From NCBI GenBank assembly GCA_019310535.1, contig JAFDED010000023.1:1-55470 (forward strand): 55,470 bases of DNA, given 5' to 3'. Numbering within the stretch: the first letter of the stretch is position 1; the number at the start of each line of letters is the position of its first letter. A program made the translations under genes and the position numbers. A model generated the notes under the pieces. The model searched no databases and was not told where the DNA came from. It saw nothing but the letters and a program-made list of their open reading frames with translations. Source of the stretch: Deltaproteobacteria bacterium. Its GTDB lineage: Bacteria; Desulfobacterota; JAFDED01. Below, piece by piece: positions 1 to 8,495 of this stretch.

Positions 1-10
1 TACTCTGATC

Positions 11-38
11 CATGCAAAAGTTTCGAATAATTTGCATG
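11..38. promoter_or_regulatory. 8-bp inverted repeat upstream of sensor kinase
   Basis: CATGCAAA (11-18) and TTTGCATG (31-38) form a perfect 8-bp inverted repeat with a 12-nt spacer, ending 28 nt before the kinase start. It could be an operator or a chance palindrome. No clear -35/-10 pair is visible in the 66 nt available. Confidence 0.25.
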
Positions 39-66
39 ATTAATTTATAGTAACGAGGAAAGGAAA

Positions 67-2547
67 ATGCGTGAAGTCAATGACCCGGTGGACGTGGGGA
101 AATTGCGAAAAGGGCTTTTTCAGAGCCTCGCGACCAGGATGATCGTCTGCTTCAGCCTGTTGTTCGTGGTTGTTTTATTTATGGTCCAGTTAGTCGGCAT
201 TTTTGGCGTGCCCTTCACCTCTTTTACCGGGAGACGGGGACAGTGGAGAGCAGAGGCATTTCGAACCCTCAATTTGATTGCAGATACTAAGAAGCAGAGG
301 CTGCTGCTCTGGATAAAGGAGCGACGCGGCGATGTGCATGTATTTTCTGAAAACGAATTAACAAGTTCCAACGTTGTTGAGCTTCGTTCGGCTGTTAGCG
401 CGTATGCTGCACAAGGCAGGGGAGAGGCCGAGCTATGGGCCCTGGTGCGCAAGGAAAAGAGTTACAGCACTCTCCTGGAGTTCATGGAAAATGTCAGGAC
501 AGCGTACGGGGTACCCAGGAAAATTGTAATCGCCGACGCAGAAACCGGAACGATTATTGTCTCCACAGATAATGCTGATCCGGGGAGAGACGTCTCCCAT
601 CAGGACTTTTTCACAAAAGCCTTAAAAGACGACCATGAATATGTGTGTGATATCAAGATTAACCACATGAGCCAGAGCCCTTTTTTCCACATCAGCCATA
701 TCATCAAGGACAGAGAGGGCAAAGTGGTTGGGGTAGCGGTGCTGGAGATTGATGCTGACGATTTCATAAGGCCCATGCTCCACACCGGTGAGGGCCTGGG
801 AAAGAGGGGCGAAGCTCTGCTGGTCAATGAGGACGGGAGAATCCTCATCCCTCTCAAGCATCCGCTGCCCGACGGAACCAGAGCCCGGCCGCTGGAGTAC
901 CGGATAAAAACCGAACCAGCAGTACTCGCTGCCCGTGGGGAAGAAGGAATCATCGAGGCCGTGGACTACCGCGGCGAGCAGGTTCTGGCCGCATACCGGC
1001 ACATCCGATTGAACCCTGACTGGGGCTGGGGAATGGTCGTCAAACGTGATAGGGCGGAACTCTTTGCACCTCTGCAACAGGACATTTATTACTCCTTCTT
1101 GACCTCACTTACAGGCGTTCTTGCTCTAATCTGGCTCACCTTTGTCACGGCAAGAAGGCTCACCGGCCAGCTCCGTTCCCTCTCCCTGACCGCCGATAAG
1201 GTTGCGCGGGGTGATCTTGATGCCAGAGCGCCTGTAACTGCCCTGGATGAAGTGGGCCAACTGGCAATGACATTCAACTCAATGGCCCAGCGCATTCAAA
1301 CCTGGCATAAGGAGCTGGAAGCGCAAGTTGCTGCACGAACTGATGAGCTGAAGGAGGCGAACGAAGAGTTGAGGAGAGAAAACGCCGAGCGCGTGCGTGC
1401 GGAGCGGGCGCTTCAGAATGCTCGTGAAGACGCCGAGAGTATTGTGGATACGCTGCGTGAGCCTTTGGTGGTGCTGGATGCGGACCTGAGGGTGATCTCA
1501 GCCAATCGTTCCTTCTATCGGACCTTCAAAGCGATACCGGAGGAGACCGAGGGGCAGTTGTTCTACGAGATGGGCAACCGGCAGTGGGACATCCCGGGGC
1601 TGCGAAAGCTACTGGAAGAAGTTATCCCGGCGAACACCGCCTTCGAGGACTTTGAAGTAGAGGACGAATTCCCGGCCATCGGGAGACGGATAATGTTTCT
1701 GAACGCCCGACGGATATATAGAGAGGCGAACAAAACGGAGATGATTCTCCTGGCCATGGAGGATGTGACTGAGCGCGTGCGTGCGGAGCGGGCGCTGAAG
1801 GACTATTCAGAGCGGCTGGAAGAGATGGTGGAGGAGCGCACAAAAGACCTTCGGGATGCGCAGGATCGACTATTACGCCATGAGAAGCTGGCAGTGCTGG
1901 GGCAACTGGCCAGCGGGGTGGGCCACGAACTGCGCAACCCCCTGGGTGTGATTGCAAACTCCACGTATTACCTGGGGATGAAACTCAAAGACGCGGACGA
2001 GAAGGTGAGAAAGCACCTGGACATCCTCCGGAGAGAGGTAAAACGGTCCAACGAGATAATCACCGACCTCCTTGATTTTTCCCGGGCCAAGCCTTCTTCC
2101 CTCGTTGAGAGCGATGTGAACAGCATCATTAAGCACGCTTTGAGTGGTTCCTTGGTGCCTGAAAACATAACCGTGGAAACCAGGTTGGATGAGAAACTAC
2201 CCGGAATTCCCGTAGATCCCGATCAAATTCGCCGGGTATTCCTGAATATTCTCTCCAACGCTGTTCAGGCAATGCCGGAGGGAGGCAGGCTGGAGATAAG
2301 CAGCGGGGCAGAGGAAGATTTCGTCGAGATAACGGTCAAGGACACCGGTGAGGGCATTGCAGAAGAGAATCTTCAAAAGATATTCGATGCCCTTTTTACC
2401 ACGAAGGCCAAGGGCATCGGCCTGGGCCTGGCGATAGTGAAAAGCATCATTGATGGGCACAAGGGCACGATAGAGGTTAAGAGCGAAGTAGGGGAGGGCG
2501 CAATCTTCACCATCAGGCTTCCGCTTCAAAGGGAGATCGGGGAATGA
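67..2547 (+). CDS. Membrane sensor histidine kinase (Cache-HAMP-PAS-HisKA-HATPase)
   Basis: Two-component sensor of 826 aa. Residues about 20-42 form a first membrane segment. A periplasmic region of about 290 residues has the look of a Cache sensor, with FDISHQDFF-like and GKVVGVAVLEID-type segments. A second membrane segment follows at about 345-365, then HAMP (366-420), a helical linker, a PAS domain (about 455-570), the DHp helix pair with the phospho-acceptor His near residue 620 (GVGHELRNPLG), and a GHKL ATPase with N box (ILSNAVQAM), DTGEGI and GIGLGLAI motifs. The start ATG follows GAGGAAAGGAAA. The stop is 1 nt before the next gene, a receiver, so the two are probably co-transcribed and may be partners. 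A 26-nt sequence encoding ERVRAERAL occurs twice (about 1387 and 1771), once before and once after the PAS domain. The ligand is not predictable. Confidence 0.93.
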   Translation: MREVNDPVDVGKLRKGLFQSLATRMIVCFSLLFVVVLFMVQLVGIFGVPFTSFTGRRGQWRAEAFRTLNLIADTKKQRLLLWIKERRGDVHVFSENELTSSNVVELRSAVSAYAAQGRGEAELWALVRKEKSYSTLLEFMENVRTAYGVPRKIVIADAETGTIIVSTDNADPGRDVSHQDFFTKALKDDHEYVCDIKINHMSQSPFFHISHIIKDREGKVVGVAVLEIDADDFIRPMLHTGEGLGKRGEALLVNEDGRILIPLKHPLPDGTRARPLEYRIKTEPAVLAARGEEGIIEAVDYRGEQVLAAYRHIRLNPDWGWGMVVKRDRAELFAPLQQDIYYSFLTSLTGVLALIWLTFVTARRLTGQLRSLSLTADKVARGDLDARAPVTALDEVGQLAMTFNSMAQRIQTWHKELEAQVAARTDELKEANEELRRENAERVRAERALQNAREDAESIVDTLREPLVVLDADLRVISANRSFYRTFKAIPEETEGQLFYEMGNRQWDIPGLRKLLEEVIPANTAFEDFEVEDEFPAIGRRIMFLNARRIYREANKTEMILLAMEDVTERVRAERALKDYSERLEEMVEERTKDLRDAQDRLLRHEKLAVLGQLASGVGHELRNPLGVIANSTYYLGMKLKDADEKVRKHLDILRREVKRSNEIITDLLDFSRAKPSSLVESDVNSIIKHALSGSLVPENITVETRLDEKLPGIPVDPDQIRRVFLNILSNAVQAMPEGGRLEISSGAEEDFVEITVKDTGEGIAEENLQKIFDALFTTKAKGIGLGLAIVKSIIDGHKGTIEVKSEVGEGAIFTIRLPLQREIGE

Positions 2548-2548
2548 A

Positions 2549-2929
2549 ATGGATAATGCTCAAATACTCATCGTGGATGATGACCCTGGCATGACAGAGA
2601 CATTGGCGGATATCCTGTGTGATAAGGGATATGGAGTAAATGTGGCAGGGGATGGCTACAAGGCGATTGAGAAGGGCAAGGAAGGGCGGTATGACGTCGC
2701 TTTGATGGATATCAAGATGCCGGGGCTCAACGGTGTGGAGACCTTTGAGAAGTTCAAACAAATCAGCCCCTTAACAAGCGTTATTATGATGACCGCATAC
2801 TCCGTTGGTGAACTCGTGAAGGAAGCACTCATGAAGGGAGCTTACGATGTAATTTACAAGCCTCTGGACATCGAGAAACTCATTACCATGATAAAGGCGA
2901 TATGCAAACATAAAAGGCTGGAGTTTTAA
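2549..2929 (+). CDS. Single-domain response regulator (CheY-like receiver)
   Basis: A 126-aa stand-alone receiver. Acidic residues D10-D12 (VDDD), phospho-acceptor D54 (ALMDIKMPG), T82 (MMTAYS) and K104 (YKPLD) are all present, so it should be phosphorylatable. There is no output domain. It lies 1 nt after the upstream kinase stop and 27 nt before a second receiver-containing gene, so it probably relays phosphate within this cluster or acts by protein-protein contact. Its receiver resembles that of the next gene closely (same length to D54 and to K104), suggesting duplication within the operon. Confidence 0.9.
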   Translation: MDNAQILIVDDDPGMTETLADILCDKGYGVNVAGDGYKAIEKGKEGRYDVALMDIKMPGLNGVETFEKFKQISPLTSVIMMTAYSVGELVKEALMKGAYDVIYKPLDIEKLITMIKAICKHKRLEF

Positions 2930-2956
2930 GACGGACGGGCCGCGGAGGGAGTAATC

Positions 2957-4321
2957 ATGGCTGAACCCAGGCTTTTAATCGTGGACGATGACACTGGAAC
3001 CTGCGAGACCCTCGCTGATATATTCCGGGAGAAAGGTTACAGTGTGGCCACTGTCGGCACAGGCCAGGAGGCCATTGACAGTGCGGAACATAGGGCCTTC
3101 GATGTCGCTCTCATTGACATCAAGCTACCTGACATGGATGGAACAGATCTTTTGAGGGAATTCAAAAAGAGGCACCCTGAGATGGTGTCCATTATCATCA
3201 CGGGTCATGCCTCCATTCATAATATGGCCCAGTCTTTACAGGAGGGTGCCAACGGGTACTTCATGAAGCCCCTGGTCATCGAGGATGTGCTCAACAGGGT
3301 TGAGGAGGCAGTGGTTAAGCGGCGCTTGGAGCGTGAGATCAGGAAGTCGGAGGCGAAGTATCGCAGCCTGGTGGAGACATCCGCGGATGCCATCGTCTCC
3401 ATCGATGAGGAGGGGAAAATTACTCAGTGGAACAGGGCTGCATCCAGGATTTTCGGTCACTCTGAAGAAGAGGCCATGGGAAAGCCCTTTGATATCATAA
3501 TTCCAGGAAAGGATTTGCAGAGATATCGTGAGAACTTCAAGCGGTTCATCCAAACCGGGGAAAGTGAGCTCATCGGCACAACCACCGAGCTGGAAGGACT
3601 GCGGAAGGACGGGACTGTCATCCCTGTCGGGATCTCCTTATCGGTGCTGAAGAGAGAAGATTCATGGATGATCACAGGGATTATCAGGGACATCACCGAG
3701 CGCAGGCGAGCGGAGGAAGAGCTTCAACATAGCCTGAAAAAGTTGCGGGAAGCCACGGGGGCAACCATCCAGGCCATGGCTATGACCGTTGAAACCAGGG
3801 ATCCTTATACAGCCGGCCATCAAAAACGCGTGACCGACCTTGCCCGTGCCATAGCCAGGGAAATGGGCCTCTCACAGGAACAGATTGATGGAATCCGCAT
3901 GGCCGGGGTTATTCATGATCTCGGCAAGATATCCGTACCGGCGGAGATTCTCAGTAAACCCGGCCGGTTATCCGGCCTGGAATTTGGCATTATTAAAAAC
4001 CACCCCCAAGTGGGTTACGACATATTGAAGACCATAAAATTTCCCTGGCCGGTCGCCCGGATCGTGTATCAACATCACGAAAGAATGAATGGTTCCGGAT
4101 ATCCTCTGGGTTTATCGGGCGAGGACATTCTCCTGGAAGCAAGGATCCTGGGTGTTGCCGATGTGGTTGAGGCCATGGCCTCACACCGGCCTTACCGGCC
4201 GGCTCTCGGTGTCGATAAGGCATTGGAGGATATTTCACAGAACAGGGGTATCCTGTTTGATCCCGAGGCGGTGGATGCCTGTCTGAAGGTTTTCACAAAG
4301 GATGGGTTCAGGTTCGAGTGA
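2957..4321 (+). CDS. Response regulator REC-PAS-HD-GYP, putative cyclic-di-GMP phosphodiesterase
   Basis: A 454-aa protein. The receiver (1-120) has D10-D12, D54 and K104. A PAS domain (about 130-250) starts with KYRSLVETSADAIVSID. The HD-GYP domain fills about 260-454, with TAGHQKRV, the HD pair in HDLGK near residue 319, HHERMNGSGYP near 373, and the later VADVVEAM segment. HD-GYP proteins usually hydrolyse cyclic di-GMP. The metal ligands and the GYP motif are present, so activity is likely. It ends by overlapping the next kinase gene by 4 nt (GTGA). A GGAGGGAG ribosome-binding site precedes the ATG. In context, the cluster output is likely second-messenger turnover and not direct transcription control. 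Confidence 0.92.
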   Translation: MAEPRLLIVDDDTGTCETLADIFREKGYSVATVGTGQEAIDSAEHRAFDVALIDIKLPDMDGTDLLREFKKRHPEMVSIIITGHASIHNMAQSLQEGANGYFMKPLVIEDVLNRVEEAVVKRRLEREIRKSEAKYRSLVETSADAIVSIDEEGKITQWNRAASRIFGHSEEEAMGKPFDIIIPGKDLQRYRENFKRFIQTGESELIGTTTELEGLRKDGTVIPVGISLSVLKREDSWMITGIIRDITERRRAEEELQHSLKKLREATGATIQAMAMTVETRDPYTAGHQKRVTDLARAIAREMGLSQEQIDGIRMAGVIHDLGKISVPAEILSKPGRLSGLEFGIIKNHPQVGYDILKTIKFPWPVARIVYQHHERMNGSGYPLGLSGEDILLEARILGVADVVEAMASHRPYRPALGVDKALEDISQNRGILFDPEAVDACLKVFTKDGFRFE

Positions 4322-5817
4322 GAGAAATGGAACAAGACCACCCTTGCATTCAATCCCTGGCCAGGCTTATAGCCGACATGCCGGGCGTCCTTGTCATGGG
4401 GTTTGATCCGGAAGGCCTGATCAAGCATTTCAACCGGGGGTGCGAAGAGCTGACCGGCTTTACTCTCGAAGAAGTCGCCGGAAAACCGCTGTGGGATACC
4501 CTGATCCCCGGGAAATGGCGGGCATACGTGCATGAAGAGATCGAAAGGCTGAGGGAGGGTGAGCAGTTCATCGTTTTAGAGTTCCCTTTGACCACTCGTT
4601 CCGGAAAAAAAGCTGACGTAATCTGGAGAAAGGCCCTGATAAGGGATGAAGGCGGCCGGAACCCCCTCATCCTCGGCATTGGCTTTGATATCAGCCACTT
4701 GCGGGAAATGCATCGAGACCTTCTGAACAGCGAGGAACGCTACCGTTCCCTTTTTCGAAGCATCCGGGATGTCTTGATCCATACCGACCTGGACCGTCGT
4801 ATTATCGATGCAAATGAGACAGCCCTGGAGGAGCTTTTTGGGTATACGTTGGACGAACTCCGGGGCAAGACCACAAATATGCTTGATGCAACCCCCAGGG
4901 AAGAGCTTTCGCAGGCCATGGAGTCGCGTGCCCCCGGACAGGAAACCCGGAAATACAAACAGGTTTATCTCAAAAAAAAGAACGGCGAAATTTTTCTTGC
5001 CGAAATCACCCCGATCCATGTAAAGAACAGCAAGGGAGAAAAGATCGGATATCTGGGCATTATCCGCGATATTTCGGAACAAAAGCGTATGCAGGAGCAG
5101 CTCATCCAGTCCGAAAAGCTCGCCGCCCTCGGCATGATGGTCTCCGGGGTGGCACATGAACTGAATAACCCTCTCACAGGAATCCAGGGCTACTCCGAGT
5201 ATTTGCTCTCGAAAAAAAGCGAGATATCAGAAAAGGTTTTACAAGACGTGCAAGTCATTCACCAAGAGGCCAGGAGAGCGGCCGATATAGTCAGAAACCT
5301 GTTGACATTCGCGCGGCAGCAGGAATCTAAGGAAACGCTTCTCAACCTCAACTCGATTATCCGATCCGTGATGGAGCTCCAAGCGTTTCATCTTTCGAGG
5401 GGCAACATAGAGGTGGTTTTGAACCTTGACGAGGATATCCCCAGTATGGTAGGAGATTTCAACCAACTGCAGCAGGTTTTACTCAATATCCTGAATAATG
5501 CCCGTGAGGCTATCAGCGAGACAAAAGAGAGAGGAACAATCATTATACAGAGCCGATACGAGTGGCCTTTTGCCCGCATAGAGATCCAGGATGATGGGCC
5601 TGGTATCCGAGAGGGCATCAAAAACCGCATTTTCGATCCTTTCTTTACCACCAAGCCCGTGGGGAAGGGAACCGGCCTGGGACTCTCCATAGCTTTCGGC
5701 ATCATCAAGGAACATGGGGGCAACATTTATGCGGACAGTGAACCGGGAAAGGGCGCCACTTTTGTGATCGAACTGCCGGTGCCGGGAGATAACGAAACTC
5801 CAGGGCGGGGCCACTAA
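4318..5817 (+). CDS. PAS-PAS sensor histidine kinase, soluble
   Basis: A 499-aa kinase with no membrane segment. PAS 1 spans about 8-125 (IADMPGVLVMGFDPEGLIKHFN) and PAS 2 about 140-255 (YRSLFRSIRDVLIHTD). The DHp domain has the acceptor His near residue 280 (GVAHELNNPLTG), and the ATPase domain has LNILNNAREAI, DDGPGI and GTGLGLSIAFGI. The GTG start at 4318 overlaps the stop of the HD-GYP gene, indicating translational coupling and suggesting that the HD-GYP receiver is its substrate. The sequence KRMQEQLIQSEKLAALG between PAS 2 and DHp is the usual coiled-coil linker. Confidence 0.92.
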   Translation: MREMEQDHPCIQSLARLIADMPGVLVMGFDPEGLIKHFNRGCEELTGFTLEEVAGKPLWDTLIPGKWRAYVHEEIERLREGEQFIVLEFPLTTRSGKKADVIWRKALIRDEGGRNPLILGIGFDISHLREMHRDLLNSEERYRSLFRSIRDVLIHTDLDRRIIDANETALEELFGYTLDELRGKTTNMLDATPREELSQAMESRAPGQETRKYKQVYLKKKNGEIFLAEITPIHVKNSKGEKIGYLGIIRDISEQKRMQEQLIQSEKLAALGMMVSGVAHELNNPLTGIQGYSEYLLSKKSEISEKVLQDVQVIHQEARRAADIVRNLLTFARQQESKETLLNLNSIIRSVMELQAFHLSRGNIEVVLNLDEDIPSMVGDFNQLQQVLLNILNNAREAISETKERGTIIIQSRYEWPFARIEIQDDGPGIREGIKNRIFDPFFTTKPVGKGTGLGLSIAFGIIKEHGGNIYADSEPGKGATFVIELPVPGDNETPGRGH

Positions 5818-5972
5818 GCTGAGTATAAAAAGGGGATCATTCATCAGGTTAATCTTTGTGCTGGTTCATGAAGCACGTTATCGTTCTGCAAACAGGCACC
5901 GATTAGATGAATCGCTCATCCGTTGTGAGTGAATCGTTGATCGACCCCATTACTTGCTGAGGAACTTATTCA

Positions 5973-7313
5973 ATGGAACCAATTCAGACCATCACAACCC
6001 TGATCTTTCTCGTGACCATAGGTCTCGTCATCGTCCGCTGGATCGACAGCGTGGTGGCTGCCATGCTGGGGGTCATCACCATGGTTGTGGCCGGGAGCAT
6101 GACAGAAGTCCAGGCCTTTCAATTCGTGGACTGGAACGTCATTGCCATCCTGGTCAGCATCTGGCTCATCGCCGGCTACTTTGGCAAAACGGGCATACCC
6201 CAGTACCTGGCCGATATGACCCTGAGGATTTCCAGGGGCAATATCCCCCTTTTCATCACCCTGATCGGGACACTATCAGGTTTTGTATCAATGTTCATCG
6301 ACAACGTCGTAGTGGTCCTGATGATAGCACCAATCATTTTTCATATCAGAAAGCTCTACCACTTCGAAGGGACAGGCCCCATCCTTTTCATCGGTTTATG
6401 TTCCAACTTCATGGGCACGGCTCTCCTCCTGGGAGATCTCCCCCCACAGATGTTGCACAGTGTATCGGGCGTGGAGTTTCTCGGTTTTATCTGGCAGTTT
6501 GGAAGGCCCTCATCGTTTATCATATTAACCATGACATACCTGGTAGTGGTTCTGTTCTTCTATTTTAAATTCAGCAGGTCATCCTTGGCTCAATGCGTCA
6601 TTGACCCGAAAGCCGCTCATGTGGCGGTGCAAGAGCCCATGGAGCACATTCAGAACAAGCGATTCGCTTTCATCGTCTGTGCCGTCTTTCTCCTGACCAT
6701 CATCGGCATGTCATTGAGACAGGTACTCGGGGTCAAGCTCGGGTTCATCGCTTTTTCAGGGGCCCTCTTACTGGTCCTTATTTTTGAACTCTTCAAGAAT
6801 TCTTTTCGCCTGGATCCCCCGAGCCTCGAGGAAATGTTGGCGGAGCTGGACTGGAAGGCCATTGGTTTTTATGTCTCCCTTTTTGCCCTGGTAGGCGGTT
6901 TAGAGCATGCACATATTCTCAAGATCGTGGCCGACTGGCTTGTCCCCTACATTCAATCAAGCCTCCTCCTCGGGGTAAGCATCCTCTATTGGGTAACCGC
7001 GCCTATCGTCGGTATTGTGGAACATGATGCGTATATCCTCACATTGCTCTACGTCATCCGAGATCTGGCTCAGACCCATAACATCGATCCCTGGCCCCTT
7101 TACTGGGGGCTTGTGTGGGCCGGAACCCTGGGAAGCAACCTGACCATTGCAGGCGCCCCTGCCCTTTACGTGGCCCTGACCATGGGGGAAAGAGAGGACG
7201 GCAGAAAATGGTCTCTCAGGGAATTCTTGGGATACAGTGTCCCATATGTCATTATCTCTCTGGTTGTCTGCTACATACTCATGATTCTCATCTGGGTCTT
7301 GCCCTTTATGTGA
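5973..7313 (+). CDS. Ion-transporter superfamily permease (ArsB/NhaD/SLC13-like)
   Basis: A 446-aa, very hydrophobic protein with about 10-12 predicted membrane helices. The repeated hydrophobic blocks and motifs such as FVSMFIDNVVVVLMIAPI, SNFMGTALLLGDLPP and WAGTLGSNLTIAGAPA are typical of the ion-transporter superfamily that holds ArsB arsenite pumps, NhaD sodium/proton antiporters and SLC13 carboxylate carriers. The SNxxGxxxLxGDxPP and GSNLT...GAPA halves correspond to the two hairpin-containing repeats of the family. The substrate cannot be fixed from sequence. No arsenic regulator or reductase is nearby. The start ATG follows TGAGGAAC. Confidence 0.85.
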   Translation: MEPIQTITTLIFLVTIGLVIVRWIDSVVAAMLGVITMVVAGSMTEVQAFQFVDWNVIAILVSIWLIAGYFGKTGIPQYLADMTLRISRGNIPLFITLIGTLSGFVSMFIDNVVVVLMIAPIIFHIRKLYHFEGTGPILFIGLCSNFMGTALLLGDLPPQMLHSVSGVEFLGFIWQFGRPSSFIILTMTYLVVVLFFYFKFSRSSLAQCVIDPKAAHVAVQEPMEHIQNKRFAFIVCAVFLLTIIGMSLRQVLGVKLGFIAFSGALLLVLIFELFKNSFRLDPPSLEEMLAELDWKAIGFYVSLFALVGGLEHAHILKIVADWLVPYIQSSLLLGVSILYWVTAPIVGIVEHDAYILTLLYVIRDLAQTHNIDPWPLYWGLVWAGTLGSNLTIAGAPALYVALTMGEREDGRKWSLREFLGYSVPYVIISLVVCYILMILIWVLPFM

Positions 7314-7319
7314 TAGAAA

Positions 7320-7338
7320 CAATAACATGCTGTTATTG
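7320..7338. promoter_or_regulatory. 8-bp inverted repeat just before HTH gene
   Basis: CAATAACA-TGC-TGTTATTG is a perfect 8-bp palindrome with a 3-nt centre. It lies between the permease stop (7313) and the ribosome-binding site (GAGGTG, 7339) of the HTH gene. It could be an autoregulatory operator or a weak stem. There is no T-tract, so it is not a classic terminator. Confidence 0.35.
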
Positions 7339-7352
7339 AGGTGTCTCCTGGA

Positions 7353-7808
7353 ATGGAAGCATGGGAAATCCGGCATATCAGGCAAAAACTCGGTGCCACG
7401 CAAGAGGACCTGGCGCGAATCATGAAAACAAGCCTTGCAACGTTTAACCGTTGGGAAAGCGGATCAGCCCCCATTTCACCAAAGAAGGCAGCAATTCTCG
7501 AGGCGGTGAACAGTCTCGCGGAACGCCTGGAAAGGATACAGTCACGCAAGAGCTACGGTGGAAACGCCACTGAACAATTACGCACGGTTCTCATCCGGAT
7601 GGGTGCAGAGAACTTCTTGTTCCTTGTGGCAAAGGAAAAGAGAGACAGCCTGCCGCGGTCATGCTGGAGGAGACTGTCCGCAGCCATCCCGGCCATCGGC
7701 CTGGTGGTGGGGGTGCCGGTGGGTACGTTGGGTGCAATGTGTGGCTCCCGGTTGGTTCGGGACGTGCTGGAAATACTGGGAGAATCAAATCGAGGGAATA
7801 AAAAATAG
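7353..7808 (+). CDS. XRE-like helix-turn-helix protein with hydrophobic C-terminal segment
   Basis: A 151-aa protein starting at ATG 7353 (GAGGTG lies 9 nt upstream; a GTG at 7341 would add four residues). Residues 1-55 form a Cro/XRE HTH: EIRHIRQKLGATQEDLARIM, then TSLATFNRWESG, resembling antitoxin/NadS-like and transposon-associated XRE domains. The C-terminal half has an amphipathic region and a glycine/valine-rich hydrophobic stretch (AIPAIGLVVGVPVGTLGAM, about 110-132) that may be a membrane helix. No toxin partner is adjacent. The role is unknown; it may regulate the upstream permease or itself through the inverted repeat before it. Confidence 0.7.
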   Translation: MEAWEIRHIRQKLGATQEDLARIMKTSLATFNRWESGSAPISPKKAAILEAVNSLAERLERIQSRKSYGGNATEQLRTVLIRMGAENFLFLVAKEKRDSLPRSCWRRLSAAIPAIGLVVGVPVGTLGAMCGSRLVRDVLEILGESNRGNKK

Positions 7809-7828
7809 AATCAGCCACGTTTTGCAAT

Positions 7829-8329
7829 TCATAATCCTTTCCCTTTTTCGACGGGAAGACCTGCCCGCTTCCATGCAGGAAAGCCTTCGGAAAATATCAA
7901 TATATCCCGGTATTCCATCTGCATTAAAATATCAGCAATAACGTGGCTCTCGGTGCATTCCTCTCCCTGACAATAGACGATGACTTTCACGACCGGGGGG
8001 ACGATGGAGAGGAAGTGCTCAAGCTGCGGATCAGGCTCGTTCCAGGGAATGGAGAATGCCCCCGATATGTGGCCGTTTCTATAATCTTTCCTGGAGCGCG
8101 CATCTATAAAGACCGCTTTGCCCTCGCGGAAGATTGCCTGCGCCTCATCGGTCCCGATAACGCGCGCATCTCCTCCCGGCAGGGTTATTTTTAGGGGAGG
8201 GTAATATATAAAAGGGATTCTTCCGGGGGAGACAAGATTGACAATCAAACCGAGTGCTGAGGAGATGAAAGTAATGAAAGCTGCTCGGATAATGATCAGT
8301 TTGAAACGTTTTGGCTTCGTAAAGGCCAT
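7829..8329 (-). CDS. Membrane-anchored rhodanese-like protein
   Basis: A 166-aa protein from the ATG at 8329 (GGAG 8 nt upstream; a longer start at 8362 is possible). One N-terminal membrane helix (about 8-30, IIIRAAFITFISSALGLIVNLV) is followed by a single rhodanese domain (about 55-160) with VFIDARSRKDYRNGHISGAFSIP and an active-site loop with Cys near residue 120 (VYCQGEEC). Rhodaneses carry sulfur as a persulfide on this Cys. The second Cys in the loop is noteworthy. The protein is probably periplasm-facing. Convergent with the HTH gene. Confidence 0.82.
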   Translation of the reverse strand: MAFTKPKRFKLIIIRAAFITFISSALGLIVNLVSPGRIPFIYYPPLKITLPGGDARVIGTDEAQAIFREGKAVFIDARSRKDYRNGHISGAFSIPWNEPDPQLEHFLSIVPPVVKVIVYCQGEECTESHVIADILMQMEYRDILIFSEGFPAWKRAGLPVEKGKGL

Positions 8330-8495
8330 GCTTAACACTCCAATCCAGGAAAATGTCCGCATAAATATCAGTACAACAAAATAACCGCTTTTCCGTCATC
8401 TCGCAAGATCAATAAAGAGCTGAATGACTGGGCGCCATTATTTCGGCAACATGTGAATGAATTTGGCGGAAATTGATGCGGGAGCGAGGATACCA

